Notes: generated by a model from the letters alone, not told the origin. Shown: positions 1 through 6,534, numbered from the stretch's first letter. The stretch: 11,576 nucleotides of DNA from Megasphaera elsdenii (GCF_020539865.1 NZ_JAJBQV010000047.1:1-11576), one strand, 5' to 3'. Numbers and translations are program-made.

Positions 1-10
1 GAAAGAAGAC

Positions 11-46
11 TGCAACAAAATGAGCTAAAAAGCTCATTTTGTTACA
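11..46. terminator. Bidirectional hairpin terminator
   Basis: A 13-bp perfect stem (14-26 with 31-43, arm AACAAAATGAGCT) encloses an AAAA loop, and two more pairs form beyond a single mismatch. The A- and T-rich arm ends would give a U-tract on either strand. On the minus strand it could end the CoA-transferase operon, which stops at 241. On the plus strand it could end a gene lying to the left of the window. Its stem is AT-rich and lacks the GCTGTC core of the other terminators here. Confidence 0.6.
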
Positions 47-56
47 GCCCCTTTTT

Positions 57-240
57 GAGTATTGAGTTTGCAGTATTCGTAGGGGCCGTCCCAAAGGGCG
101 GCCCGCCTGAAATAATGATGCCCACATTATACATGACGGGTGATGTATAAAAACATCCCCTACAAGGTTAAACCTCTCCGACCCATTTGGGCCACCTCTC
201 CTAGTAGGAGAGGCTTACGAAGCCTTCGTGCGACCTCCCC
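57..240. repeat. Intergenic repeat island 1
   Basis: No gene is visible here. From left to right it holds three modules. A degenerate 7-bp tandem repeat (GAGTATT, GAGTTTG, CAGTATT, CGTAGGG) covers 57-84. An element with inverted ends GTAGGGGC and TCCCCTAC covers 79-163; inside it are a GGGCCG...CGGCCC hairpin and an 8-bp stem (TTATACAT, 127-134 with 143-150). A module at 164-215 carries the perfect hairpin CCTCTCCT/AGGAGAGG (195-202 with 206-213). A CGAAGCCTTCG palindrome (218-228) follows. The island ends at the stop codon of the CoA-transferase B gene. Related modules recur at 2614-2951, 7797-7948 and 11090-11197. Confidence 0.75.
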
Positions 241-903
241 TCATCCGCCCATGACGGCGATGGTTTCGGGGACGATGAAGTCTGCTTCCGTGCAGGCCCG
301 GATATCTTCTACGGTATAGCCCGGTGCCAGTTCCCGCAGGACCAGGCCCTGCGGTGTGACTTCAAAGTAGCAGCGTTCGGTTACGATATCGGTGACGCAA
401 TGGGCTCCCGTCAGGGGCAGCCTACATTTCTTCAGTATCTTGGAATGGCCGCTCTTTTCGCAATGGTCCGTGGCGACGATGATTTTCTTGACACCGGCAC
501 AGAGGTCCATGGCCCCGCCCATACCGGGAGCGAATTTCCCAGGAATGGTCCAGTTGGCGATATTCCCTTCCTGGTCGACTTGCAGCGTTCCCAGGACAGT
601 CGCGTCGATATGACCGCCGCGGATGAAGGCAAAGGACGTTTCGTGGTCATAGACGCTGCCGCCGGTAATGACCGAGGCCGGCTGGCCGCCGGCGTCGATG
701 ACGTCGATGTCGACATGGTCCCAATCCGGCGACGGGCCGCTGCCGACCGTGCCTATTTCCGCTTCCAGCCAGAGGTCTACGCCTTCAGGCAAGTAGTTGA
801 CGCACATCAGGGGCAGGCCGATTCCTAAATTGACGAAATCCCCATTTTTGAAGAATTGGGCACACCGCCAGGCAATCAAAGCTCTTCCTTTCCGTTCGAC
901 CAT
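241..903 (-). CDS. 3-oxoacid CoA-transferase family, subunit B
   Basis: This is the smaller (beta) subunit of a class I CoA-transferase, the family of acetoacetate/butyrate CoA-transferases (AtoA, CtfB, ScoB). These enzymes move CoA between carboxylic acids through a glutamyl-CoA intermediate in the cytoplasm. The 220 residues match the usual length. Family hallmarks are the GIGLP stretch (27-31), the GSGP turn (54-57), IRGGHID, the NWTIPGK segment and GMGGAMDL. The catalytic glutamate should be Glu49, in AEIG, where the family normally has SENG, so the following Asn is replaced by Ile. The ATG at 903 was chosen because it follows a GGAAAGGGG ribosome site inside the end of subunit A. Upstream codons in this frame lie wholly within the subunit A gene. 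It starts 4 bases after subunit A stops, implying coupled translation. The substrate is not evident from sequence. Confidence 0.9.
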   Translation of the reverse strand: MVERKGRALIAWRCAQFFKNGDFVNLGIGLPLMCVNYLPEGVDLWLEAEIGTVGSGPSPDWDHVDIDVIDAGGQPASVITGGSVYDHETSFAFIRGGHIDATVLGTLQVDQEGNIANWTIPGKFAPGMGGAMDLCAGVKKIIVATDHCEKSGHSKILKKCRLPLTGAHCVTDIVTERCYFEVTPQGLVLRELAPGYTVEDIRACTEADFIVPETIAVMGG

Positions 904-907
904 GACC

Positions 908-1645
908 TCATCCCCTTTCCTGCCGTTCCCGCGCTTTAGCTTCGGCACGGGCCCTGGCCTTTTTCCACATCGGGCAGACATAGCGTTTTTCGCCCTGCCG
1001 TTCATAGACCATATCGACGACGGGCGCCGGAATGGCGATTTCTTCCGGCGAAAGCTGGCCGACAGGGACGATTTCTTCGACTTCGGCAGCGACGAAATCA
1101 GCAGCATAGGCAATGGTGCTGTTCGTCGCCCGTGAATTCATGCGGAAATAGAGATTGCCTGCCGTATCGGCTTTGGTCGCTTTGACCAGGGCCACGTCGG
1201 CATGGAGCGGCAATTCCAGGAGGTATTCTTTCCCGTCGATGACCAGCTTCTGTTTCCCTTCTTCGACACTCGTCCCGACGCCCGTCGGCGTGAGGACGCC
1301 GCCCAATCCAGCACCGCCGCAGCGCACCCGTTCGGCCCAGGTCCCTTGGGGAACGAATTCGACGGCCAGTTCACCGGCCAGTATCTGTTTCAGTGCTTCC
1401 GGGTTGAGGCCGATATGGGTCGTAATGATGGACGATACGCGATGGGCCACGATGAGTTTGCCTACGCCCTGGCCGGGATAGCCCGCCGATACGGCGATAG
1501 CTTTGATATCCTTGACGCCTTTTTCCAGCATGCCGTCGATGATCTCATCGGCTGCAAACTGGCCGTGCCAGTCGCCGAACATGATGGTCTGGCCATCGTG
1601 GATATGTTCCAGGATATCTTGGAGAGAAAATACTTTCGATAACAC
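908..1645 (-). CDS. 3-oxoacid CoA-transferase family, subunit A
   Basis: This is the alpha subunit partner of the following gene; together they would form a CoA-transferase of the AtoD/AtoA type. Clear family segments are HIGLNPE, FVPQGTWAERVR, the GGAGLGG run, TPTGVGTSVEEGK and LELPLHADVAL. The usual glycine-rich N-terminal loop (GGFxGxGxP) is replaced by GDWHGQF at residues 24-30, a real divergence. The C-terminus is a charged tail rich in Arg, Lys, Ala and Glu. I prefer the GTG at 1645 (245 residues). It has AAGGGAG about 8 bases upstream and gives the same N-terminal length before SLQD as E. coli AtoD. A GTG at 1663 would add six residues and is the alternative. It follows the isomerase gene by 27 bases (9 with the longer start). 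Confidence 0.88.
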   Translation of the reverse strand: MLSKVFSLQDILEHIHDGQTIMFGDWHGQFAADEIIDGMLEKGVKDIKAIAVSAGYPGQGVGKLIVAHRVSSIITTHIGLNPEALKQILAGELAVEFVPQGTWAERVRCGGAGLGGVLTPTGVGTSVEEGKQKLVIDGKEYLLELPLHADVALVKATKADTAGNLYFRMNSRATNSTIAYAADFVAAEVEEIVPVGQLSPEEIAIPAPVVDMVYERQGEKRYVCPMWKKARARAEAKARERQERG

Positions 1646-1672
1646 CGTACTCACTCCCTTCACAAAGCAGCC

Positions 1673-2467
1673 TTACTGGCCGGTAAAATGGGGACGCCGT
1701 TTTTCCATGAACGCGCAGACGCCTTCGGCGAAATCCTTGGTCCGGGCACATTCGCGCTGGCACGGGACTTCGATATTTTCCAGGTAGTGCTGGTATTCGG
1801 CAAAGGCGGCTGCATAGATCTGGCGCTTGATATTCTTGTAGGAAATGATCGGCCCTGACGCCAATTTCTTGGCAAACTTCATCGTTTCACCGTCGAGGTC
1901 CTCGTTGGGCACGATGCGGTAGACGATGCCCAGGTCCTTGGCTTCCTGAGCGCTCACCGGCCGGCCGGTCGCACAGATATCCATGGCCCGTTTCGGCCCC
2001 AGCTGTTTGACCAGCAGATACGAACCACCCGTATCGGGGACCAGGCCCAGGTTGACGAAGGCCATGATGAACTTAGCGTTTTCACTGCAAATGATAAAAT
2101 CTGCCGTCAGTGCCAGGCTGGCACCGGCACCGGCTGCGGCACCGCTGACCGAGGCGATGACCATCTTGCTCATCTTCTTCAGGCCGTCCGTGACCTTGCC
2201 TACCTTGCCGATGAGGCCGTCCATATTGACGTCACCGCCGGCCTTGATGAGCTGGTAGAAGTAGCCGATGTCGCCACCAGCCGAAAAAGCACGGGGAGAA
2301 CCTTTGAAGACGACGACTTTCACCGATTCATCGGCTTCAGCCGCCTGGACGACGTAGAGCAGTTCATCGGCCATTTCTTCATCGATGGCATTGAGATTCT
2401 TGGGATAATCGAGCTGAACGACAGCAATACCGTCCTCGACAGTATAGTGCAATTTTTTGAGCTTCAT
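1673..2467 (-). CDS. Enoyl-CoA hydratase/isomerase family protein
   Basis: A 264-residue crotonase-fold protein, normal length for the family. The oxyanion-hole segments are visible as AFSAGGDI (60-67) and SGAAAGAGASLAL (108-120). The two glutamates that perform hydration in classical crotonase are absent: Ser117 and Phe137 occupy those positions by alignment from memory. Instead there is Asp145 in LVPDTGG, the arrangement known from PaaG-type ring isomerases and other enoyl-CoA isomerases. A double-bond isomerase is therefore more likely than a hydratase, and paaG-like annotation by similarity should not imply phenylacetate breakdown, since no paa genes are present. The ATG at 2467 follows AGGAGGG at good spacing; the longer TTG-started frame includes that ribosome site and is rejected. 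It is the first gene of the operon with the two CoA-transferase subunits, so it probably handles the same acyl-CoA. Confidence 0.88.
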   Translation of the reverse strand: MKLKKLHYTVEDGIAVVQLDYPKNLNAIDEEMADELLYVVQAAEADESVKVVVFKGSPRAFSAGGDIGYFYQLIKAGGDVNMDGLIGKVGKVTDGLKKMSKMVIASVSGAAAGAGASLALTADFIICSENAKFIMAFVNLGLVPDTGGSYLLVKQLGPKRAMDICATGRPVSAQEAKDLGIVYRIVPNEDLDGETMKFAKKLASGPIISYKNIKRQIYAAAFAEYQHYLENIEVPCQRECARTKDFAEGVCAFMEKRRPHFTGQ

Positions 2468-2497
2468 ATGAATCCCTCCTCGCAACTATAACAAAAC

Positions 2498-2553
2498 GGA
2501 AAGTTAAGCTTTCCTTATATTCATATTATAACATATATTTTAGTAAAAAACCT
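2498..2553 (-). promoter_or_regulatory. Promoter and leader hairpin of the acyl-CoA operon
   Basis: Read on the minus strand, TATAAT lies at 2530-2525 and is preceded by TG one base further up, giving an extended -10 (TGTTATAAT). The -35 position (AGGTTT, 17-bp spacer) is poor, as is common with extended -10 promoters. Transcription would start near 2518. The first transcribed bases would form a 6-bp hairpin (GGAAAG/CTTTCC, 2498-2514) ahead of the ribosome site of the isomerase gene. Confidence 0.55.
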
Positions 2554-2581
2554 ATACTTGAAAGGCATGAAAAAAGGCATG

Positions 2582-2613
2582 AAAAAGGCGCTGTCTCGCG
2601 ACAGCGCCTTTTT
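2582..2613. terminator. Bidirectional terminator, GCTGTC family
   Basis: A perfect 14-bp stem (2582-2595 with 2600-2613, arm AAAAAGGCGCTGTC) surrounds a TCGC loop, with A and T tracts on either side. It lies just upstream of the operon promoter, so it would shield that operon from transcription arriving from the 67-residue gene. It is the second of two terminators downstream of that small gene. Confidence 0.8.
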
Positions 2614-2951
2614 AGTGGCTCGTGGCTAGTGGCTAGTGGCTCGTGGGGCTCGTAGTTCGTAGGGGCGAGGGCGCCCGCTTCAGATAAATGGGTCACGGGA
2701 TTCCTGCATATCCCCGCATGTGCGAGCCCCTACGAGGTTAAACCTCTCCGGCCCATTCGGGCCACCTCTCCTAGCAGGAGAGGCTAAATCCTTTCCATCC
2801 GCTAGCCCCTAACCGCTAGCTGCTAACAACGTAAAAGAGGCTGTCGCACGAAGACAGCCTCTTTTTGAGTTTTAAGTTTATAGTTTTTAGTTTGCAACAA
2901 ATTCCCTTAAATTTAAAACCATCCGCTAACAACTAGCCACTAGCCACTAGC
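2614..2951. repeat. Intergenic repeat island 2 (composite)
   Basis: This is most of a 490-base gene-free stretch (2468-2957). It opens with a 7-bp tandem repeat (AGTGGCT, CGTGGCT, AGTGGCT, AGTGGCT, CGTGGGG; 2614-2648) and ends with its inverted counterpart (2929-2951); 2625-2640 and 2936-2951 are a perfect 16-bp inverted pair. Between them are a GTAGGGGC...GCCCCTAC element (2659-2733), a 52-base palindromic module (2734-2785) matching 164-215 at 48 of 52 positions, short CGCTAGC-like pieces (2800-2830), a terminator (2833-2865) and four AT-rich heptads of the form NAGTTTN (2867-2894). No open reading frame with a ribosome site is visible. Confidence 0.75.
2833..2865. terminator. Bidirectional terminator, GCTGTC family
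   Basis: A perfect 13-bp stem (2833-2845 with 2853-2865, arm AAAAGAGGCTGTC) has a 7-base loop and is followed by T residues. It is the first strong terminator met by transcripts of the minus-strand 67-residue gene. Both arms are identical to the inner arms of the terminator at 7757-7797. Confidence 0.8.
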
Positions 2952-2957
2952 TTTTTA

Positions 2958-3161
2958 TTAATCGATGCAATACTGGCAGAAGATGCCACGGAGGTCGAAT
3001 CCGCGGTTTTCTTTTTCCTGATGGGCCGTTTCTTTCGGCTGGTCCATGGAAGCGACGAGTTCCTGACCGCGGCAGTAGATGCCTTCGCCGTTGGCGTTGC
3101 CGCTGATGGGCAGGGGCATCATGGTATTGATCATATCATCGAAAGTAAAGTGTTTATCCAT
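2958..3161 (-). CDS. Hypothetical small protein, 67 residues
   Basis: I do not recognise this protein. It is probably a real gene: ATG at 3161 follows a strong AGAGGAGG ribosome site and a plausible promoter lies upstream at 3213-3242. The sequence is soluble and polar, with no signal peptide or membrane segment. The N-terminal half is acidic and methionine-rich (FDDMINTMMPLPISG), the middle is Gln/Glu/Lys-rich, and it ends in FCQYCID, a CxxC pair (Cys62, Cys65) with a third Cys at 30. The pair could bind metal or be redox-active, but nothing in the sequence settles this. It stands alone between the repeat island and the permease gene, transcribed in the same direction as the permease. Confidence 0.72.
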   Translation of the reverse strand: MDKHFTFDDMINTMMPLPISGNANGEGIYCRGQELVASMDQPKETAHQEKENRGFDLRGIFCQYCID

Positions 3162-3212
3162 CTGAAAAGCCTCCTCTTAAGACTTCAATCATTATTATCT
3201 TGCTTGAGCATA

Positions 3213-3242
3213 AGTTTACGCTTTTCAATGTCTTTTTGTCAA
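3213..3242 (-). promoter_or_regulatory. Promoter of the 67-residue gene
   Basis: On the minus strand a perfect TTGACA (3242-3237) is followed after 18 bp by TAAACT (3218-3213). It sits about 50 bases before the ATG at 3161 and downstream of the permease gene. The small gene can therefore be transcribed independently. Confidence 0.5.
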
Positions 3243-3293
3243 TGCTAATTACGAATCATTTTTGCATTTTATCAATTCAATATCAGAATCTTT

Positions 3294-4457
3294 TTATGCT
3301 TTATTCAATACCTTATGGACCAAAGCACTGATGACCATAAGGATGACGACGACAGGGACCGTAATGCCCACTGGCGTATCGACGTTGAGCAGGAAGCGGT
3401 ACAAGATGACGCCTAGGACCCAGAGGACCAGGTTGAGCCAGTTGACGCTGTCTGCCGTGTGGTCCTGCTTGAGGATAAAGAAATCCGACAAGAGAATGGC
3501 CGTCATCGGCGCAAAGACCGAACCGATAAGGTAGAGGAAATCCTGGAACTGGTCCGGCGCGGCGAAGATGGCCAGCAGGACACCCAGTACTGTCGCAATA
3601 AGAGCTAACAGCTTATCCGACACCTTGGGAATCAGGCTCTGACAGCTGACGCCGGCCGAAAAAGCATCGAGGAAGGTCGTCGTCACTGTCGATAAGAGGA
3701 CGACGAGAATCCCGGCGACGCCCAGCCCTGCCTGGACCATGATAGCTGCAATATCGTCTTGCCCAGTAAACAAAGCAGCCCCCATACCGATGAGGAACAT
3801 CCACGAACTAGCAATGAAATAAACACTGCAACTAGCTGCCGTAGCAAGGCCAGGCTTTTCAGCTGTCCGCGTGTAGTCCGAAATAATCGGCAGCCACGAC
3901 AGCGGCATGGCGACAGCCAGTTCGACAGCGCCACCAAAGGTAAGGTCACCAGCCGGTACCTGCGGCGTACCGCCTTTAAAGACGACCAGGCTGAGGACGA
4001 TGGTCAAGATGAACAGCGCCGCCATGACGACGACGTTGACCTTGCTCAAATTCTTCAGGCCCATGACAATCCACAAGGCAATGAAGGCCCCGATAATCAG
4101 GCTCCACCAGGACACGCCGATGGCGGCGATAGTGTTGGCTGCCAAAGCGGCACTAGCGACCATGACAGCCGTCCAGCCGACGAGCTGGATAACGTTGAGC
4201 CCTGCAAAGAGCTTGGCCCCTTGGGTACCGAAAGAAATGCGCACCGTTTCCATGGCACTGCTGCCGGTCCGTCCGCCGATGAGACCGGCCAGATACATGA
4301 CCGTCCCGCCGATGAGGTGTCCCAAGATGATGGCTGCAAAGGCCTTGGCGAAGCCCAGCGGTGCCAGGAGCATGCCCGTCAGGATTTCAGCGATGGAAAT
4401 ACCGGCGCCGAACCATAACAGGCCGTTAGAAAAGACAGATGTCTTACGTTCATTCAC
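3294..4457 (-). CDS. cytX: CytX-type NCS1 permease, probable hydroxymethylpyrimidine transporter
   Basis: An inner-membrane transporter of the nucleobase:cation symporter-1 family, with about 12 hydrophobic segments over 387 residues. The opening NGLLWFGAGISIAEILTG and the segment WLPIISDYTR (188-197, the NCS1 hallmark in the sixth helix) match the CytX group. CytX proteins are annotated as carriers of the thiamine pyrimidine precursor (HMP), largely from genome context. Cytosine or another pyrimidine remains possible. I prefer the GTG at 4457: the protein then begins like other CytX proteins, and the extended -10 at 4501-4506 would place transcription start near 4494, inside the longer frame that begins at 4499. 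AGAAAGG lies about 13 bases upstream, rather far. An ATG at 4481 is the alternative. No thiamine genes adjoin it, and no clear terminator follows before the next gene. Confidence 0.85.
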   Translation of the reverse strand: MNERKTSVFSNGLLWFGAGISIAEILTGMLLAPLGFAKAFAAIILGHLIGGTVMYLAGLIGGRTGSSAMETVRISFGTQGAKLFAGLNVIQLVGWTAVMVASAALAANTIAAIGVSWWSLIIGAFIALWIVMGLKNLSKVNVVVMAALFILTIVLSLVVFKGGTPQVPAGDLTFGGAVELAVAMPLSWLPIISDYTRTAEKPGLATAASCSVYFIASSWMFLIGMGAALFTGQDDIAAIMVQAGLGVAGILVVLLSTVTTTFLDAFSAGVSCQSLIPKVSDKLLALIATVLGVLLAIFAAPDQFQDFLYLIGSVFAPMTAILLSDFFILKQDHTADSVNWLNLVLWVLGVILYRFLLNVDTPVGITVPVVVILMVISALVHKVLNKA

Positions 4458-4500
4458 AATAAAATACCAACCTTTCTGCATATAAATCATCAACTCCATT

Positions 4501-4534
4501 AGTATAGCACATCTGCCGGGAAAACCCTATGCAG
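4501..4534 (-). promoter_or_regulatory. Promoter of cytX
   Basis: On the minus strand TGCTATACT gives an extended -10 (TATACT at 4506-4501) with no good -35. Just upstream is an imperfect hairpin (4513-4534, CTGC/GCAG outer and GGG/CCC inner pairs). It lies before the predicted start site, so it is more likely a DNA site than a leader structure. I looked for a TPP riboswitch in 4458-4679 on this strand and saw neither the CTGAGA nor the ACCTGATCTGG type of conserved segment. Confidence 0.45.
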
Positions 4535-4609
4535 GAGAGTTACTTTGTCACAATTTCAACTCACTTTACTAAGAAACATGGCTTTTACCTTTATTCCCTT
4601 TTATAGTCA

Positions 4610-4644
4610 TGATATACTGAGCTAACAATATAATAACTATTATA
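4610..4644 (+). promoter_or_regulatory. Promoter and possible operator of the efflux operon
   Basis: TGATATACT forms an extended -10 with TATACT at 4613-4618; the matching -35 (TTTATT at 4590-4595, 17-bp spacer) is weak. Immediately downstream, 4629-4644 is a perfect 7-bp inverted repeat (TATAATA, AC, TATTATA) covering the expected start of the transcript. That is where a repressor could act, but in such AT-rich sequence it may be chance. Confidence 0.4.
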
Positions 4645-4679
4645 GTCTTTTTTAAATTTTATACGTTTGGAGTGATACC

Positions 4680-5816
4680 ATGAAAATTGACAAGCGCCTG
4701 AAAATCGTCATTGCCGCTGTCATCGTGGCTGCCTGTACCTTTGGCGGCTATACATATTACCAATCCCAACAAACGGCGAAGCAGGCCAAGGCCCTCGAAA
4801 CAGCCGACGTCGTCCGCAAAGACCTGCGCTCGACGGTCTCGGCAACGGGGACCATCAGTCCTGTCGATTCCGTCGAAGTCTCACCGAAAATCACGGCCCG
4901 CATCAGCCAGATCCTGGTCAAGGAAAATGACAAGGTGACAGCCGGCCAGACCATAGCCATGCTCGACGGCAAAGACTATGAAGCCAAACGCGACCAGGCT
5001 CAGTATAAAGTTACGAATACCCAAGTCGAATATGAACGCGCCCAGAAGCTCTACGACCTCGGCGCCGGCACTAAGCAAGACCTGGACACGGCCAAATTCA
5101 ACTATGACACGGCCGTCAGTACCTTAACGGAAGCCGAATCGGACGTTGCCGAAACGGTCATCACGGCGCCCATGGACGGCGTCGTCGTCGGCGAACCGAA
5201 AACGGTCGGCACCATGGCCGTCCAGGGCAACAGCAACCCGACGGTCATCATGCGCATTGCCGACACGTCGACGAAGCAGATTCTGGCCAAAGTCGATGAA
5301 ACGGATATCGGCAAGATTCAAGTCGGCCAAGATGCGACCTTCACTGTCGACGCCTTTACAGACCGGACTTTCACGGCCCACGTCTCGAAAATCGCCAAGA
5401 CTGACACGAGCAACACATGGGATACGAATGGCACGAGTTCGACATCAAGCTCCTCATCAAGTTCCTCGGCCAGTGTCATTTACTACTACGTCACCCTCGA
5501 CGTCGACGATCCCGATGACGCCCTGAAACTGGGCATGACGGCCCGCGTCGATATTACGACATCGCAAAAAGACGACGCCCTCGTCGTCCCCATCGCCGCC
5601 TTGAAGACCAACGATTCCGGCTCCTATGTCATCCGCGTCGATGCCAACGGCCAAACCGAACAGGTCCCGGTCACGACGGGCATCTACAGCGATGAATACG
5701 TGGAAATTCTCTCGAGCCTGACCCAGGGCGATAAAGTTTCCATCACCTATACAGCCTCCAAAAAGTCCTCGTCGTCATCGAATAACAACCGGCACCAGGG
5801 ACCGCCGCCTATGTAA
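4680..5816 (+). CDS. MacA-like periplasmic adaptor (HlyD/RND membrane-fusion family)
   Basis: This is the adaptor of a MacAB-type efflux or export pump, joining the inner-membrane permease to an outer-membrane channel. It starts with a basic segment and a hydrophobic stretch (about 8-24). Within this, Val16-Ala-Ala-Cys19 fits a lipobox, so it may be a lipoprotein rather than simply membrane-anchored. The first lipoyl half-motif lies around 52-98, a short helical hairpin spans about 100-158, and the second lipoyl half is ITAPMDGVVV (161-170). A beta-barrel domain follows, then a membrane-proximal domain. A run of nine serines (256-264 region) interrupts the barrel, and the tail is Ser/Asn-rich ending in GPPPM. 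Length, 378, is normal. The ATG follows GGAG at 7 bases. The ABC ATPase begins 13 bases after its stop. The exported substrate cannot be read from sequence. Confidence 0.88.
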   Translation: MKIDKRLKIVIAAVIVAACTFGGYTYYQSQQTAKQAKALETADVVRKDLRSTVSATGTISPVDSVEVSPKITARISQILVKENDKVTAGQTIAMLDGKDYEAKRDQAQYKVTNTQVEYERAQKLYDLGAGTKQDLDTAKFNYDTAVSTLTEAESDVAETVITAPMDGVVVGEPKTVGTMAVQGNSNPTVIMRIADTSTKQILAKVDETDIGKIQVGQDATFTVDAFTDRTFTAHVSKIAKTDTSNTWDTNGTSSTSSSSSSSSASVIYYYVTLDVDDPDDALKLGMTARVDITTSQKDDALVVPIAALKTNDSGSYVIRVDANGQTEQVPVTTGIYSDEYVEILSSLTQGDKVSITYTASKKSSSSSNNNRHQGPPPM

Positions 5817-5829
5817 AGGAAGCATTGTC

Positions 5830-6534
5830 ATGAAGCATGTCATCGAATTGAAAGATATCAAAAAGATTTACCACATTGGCGGTGAAGATTTCGCCGCTCT
5901 GGCAGGCATTACCTTGAACATCAAAGAAGGCGAATTCGCCGCCCTCATGGGGCCATCGGGTTCAGGGAAATCGACGCTCATGAACATCCTCGGTTGCCTG
6001 GACCGGCCGACGTCGGGCTCGTACAAGCTCGGCGACAAAGAAGTGGCCCATCTCAGCGACGATGAACTGGCCGTCGTCCGCAACCAGCACATCGGCTTCG
6101 TCTTCCAGAACTTTAACCTCTTGTCCCGCATTTCCGCCTTGGACAACGTCGCCCTGCCCTTGATTTACGCTGGCGTCGGCCGCAAAGAGCGGTCGGAACG
6201 GGCCATGGAAAAATTGCGTTCTGTCGGCCTGGAAACGTGGGCCCACCACAAGCCTAACGAACTGTCCGGCGGCCAACGCCAGCGCGTCGCCATCGCCCGG
6301 GCCCTGGTCAACAACCCACACATCATCATGGCCGATGAACCGACGGGCAACTTGGACACGAAATCGACGAAAGATATCATGCGTCTCTTCGAGGCACTTC
6401 ACGAAGAACACAAGACCATCATCTTGGTCACGCACGAACCGGAAATCGCCGCCTGTGCCAACCGCCAGCTCTTGCTCTCTGACGGGAAAATCACCAAAGA
6501 CGCCGGAAGGGGGGTCGTCATGGATGTTATTTAG
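5830..6534 (+). CDS. MacB/LolD-type ABC transporter ATP-binding protein
   Basis: A complete 234-residue ABC ATPase that powers the efflux pump encoded around it. It has Walker [10 protein letters not shown] (41-49), the Q-loop Gln93 in FVFQNFNLL, signature LSGGQRQR (145-152), Walker B IIMADEP with catalytic Glu170, the D-loop GNLD, and the switch His202 in VTHEPE. The NFNLLSR and GNLDTKS contexts are those of the LolD/MacB/FtsE branch. E. coli MacB has ATPase and permease in one chain; here they are separate, as in the YknYZ systems of Gram-positive bacteria. The ribosome site AAAGGA overlaps the adaptor stop codon, and its last 11 bases overlap the permease gene, so the three are translated together. 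Confidence 0.93.
   Translation: MKHVIELKDIKKIYHIGGEDFAALAGITLNIKEGEFAALMGPSGSGKSTLMNILGCLDRPTSGSYKLGDKEVAHLSDDELAVVRNQHIGFVFQNFNLLSRISALDNVALPLIYAGVGRKERSERAMEKLRSVGLETWAHHKPNELSGGQRQRVAIARALVNNPHIIMADEPTGNLDTKSTKDIMRLFEALHEEHKTIILVTHEPEIAACANRQLLLSDGKITKDAGRGVVMDVI

Noticed and set aside
57..240. CRISPR array or riboswitch in the repeat island
   Set aside because: Repeats are heptads and palindromes with no regular 28-37 base repeat and spacer pattern, and the folded parts match no riboswitch that I know.
904..1113. N-terminal extension of the CoA-transferase B frame
   Set aside because: It overlaps the subunit A gene in another frame; the ATG at 903 has its own ribosome site and gives normal length.
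3759..4418. A 219-codon open frame on the plus strand
   Set aside because: Antisense to the CytX permease gene; composition is Asp/Gln/Arg-rich without motif.
6335..6523. N-terminal extension of the permease reading frame
   Set aside because: These 63 codons only shadow the ATPase gene. The ATG at 6524 has a strong ribosome site and gives the family-typical start.
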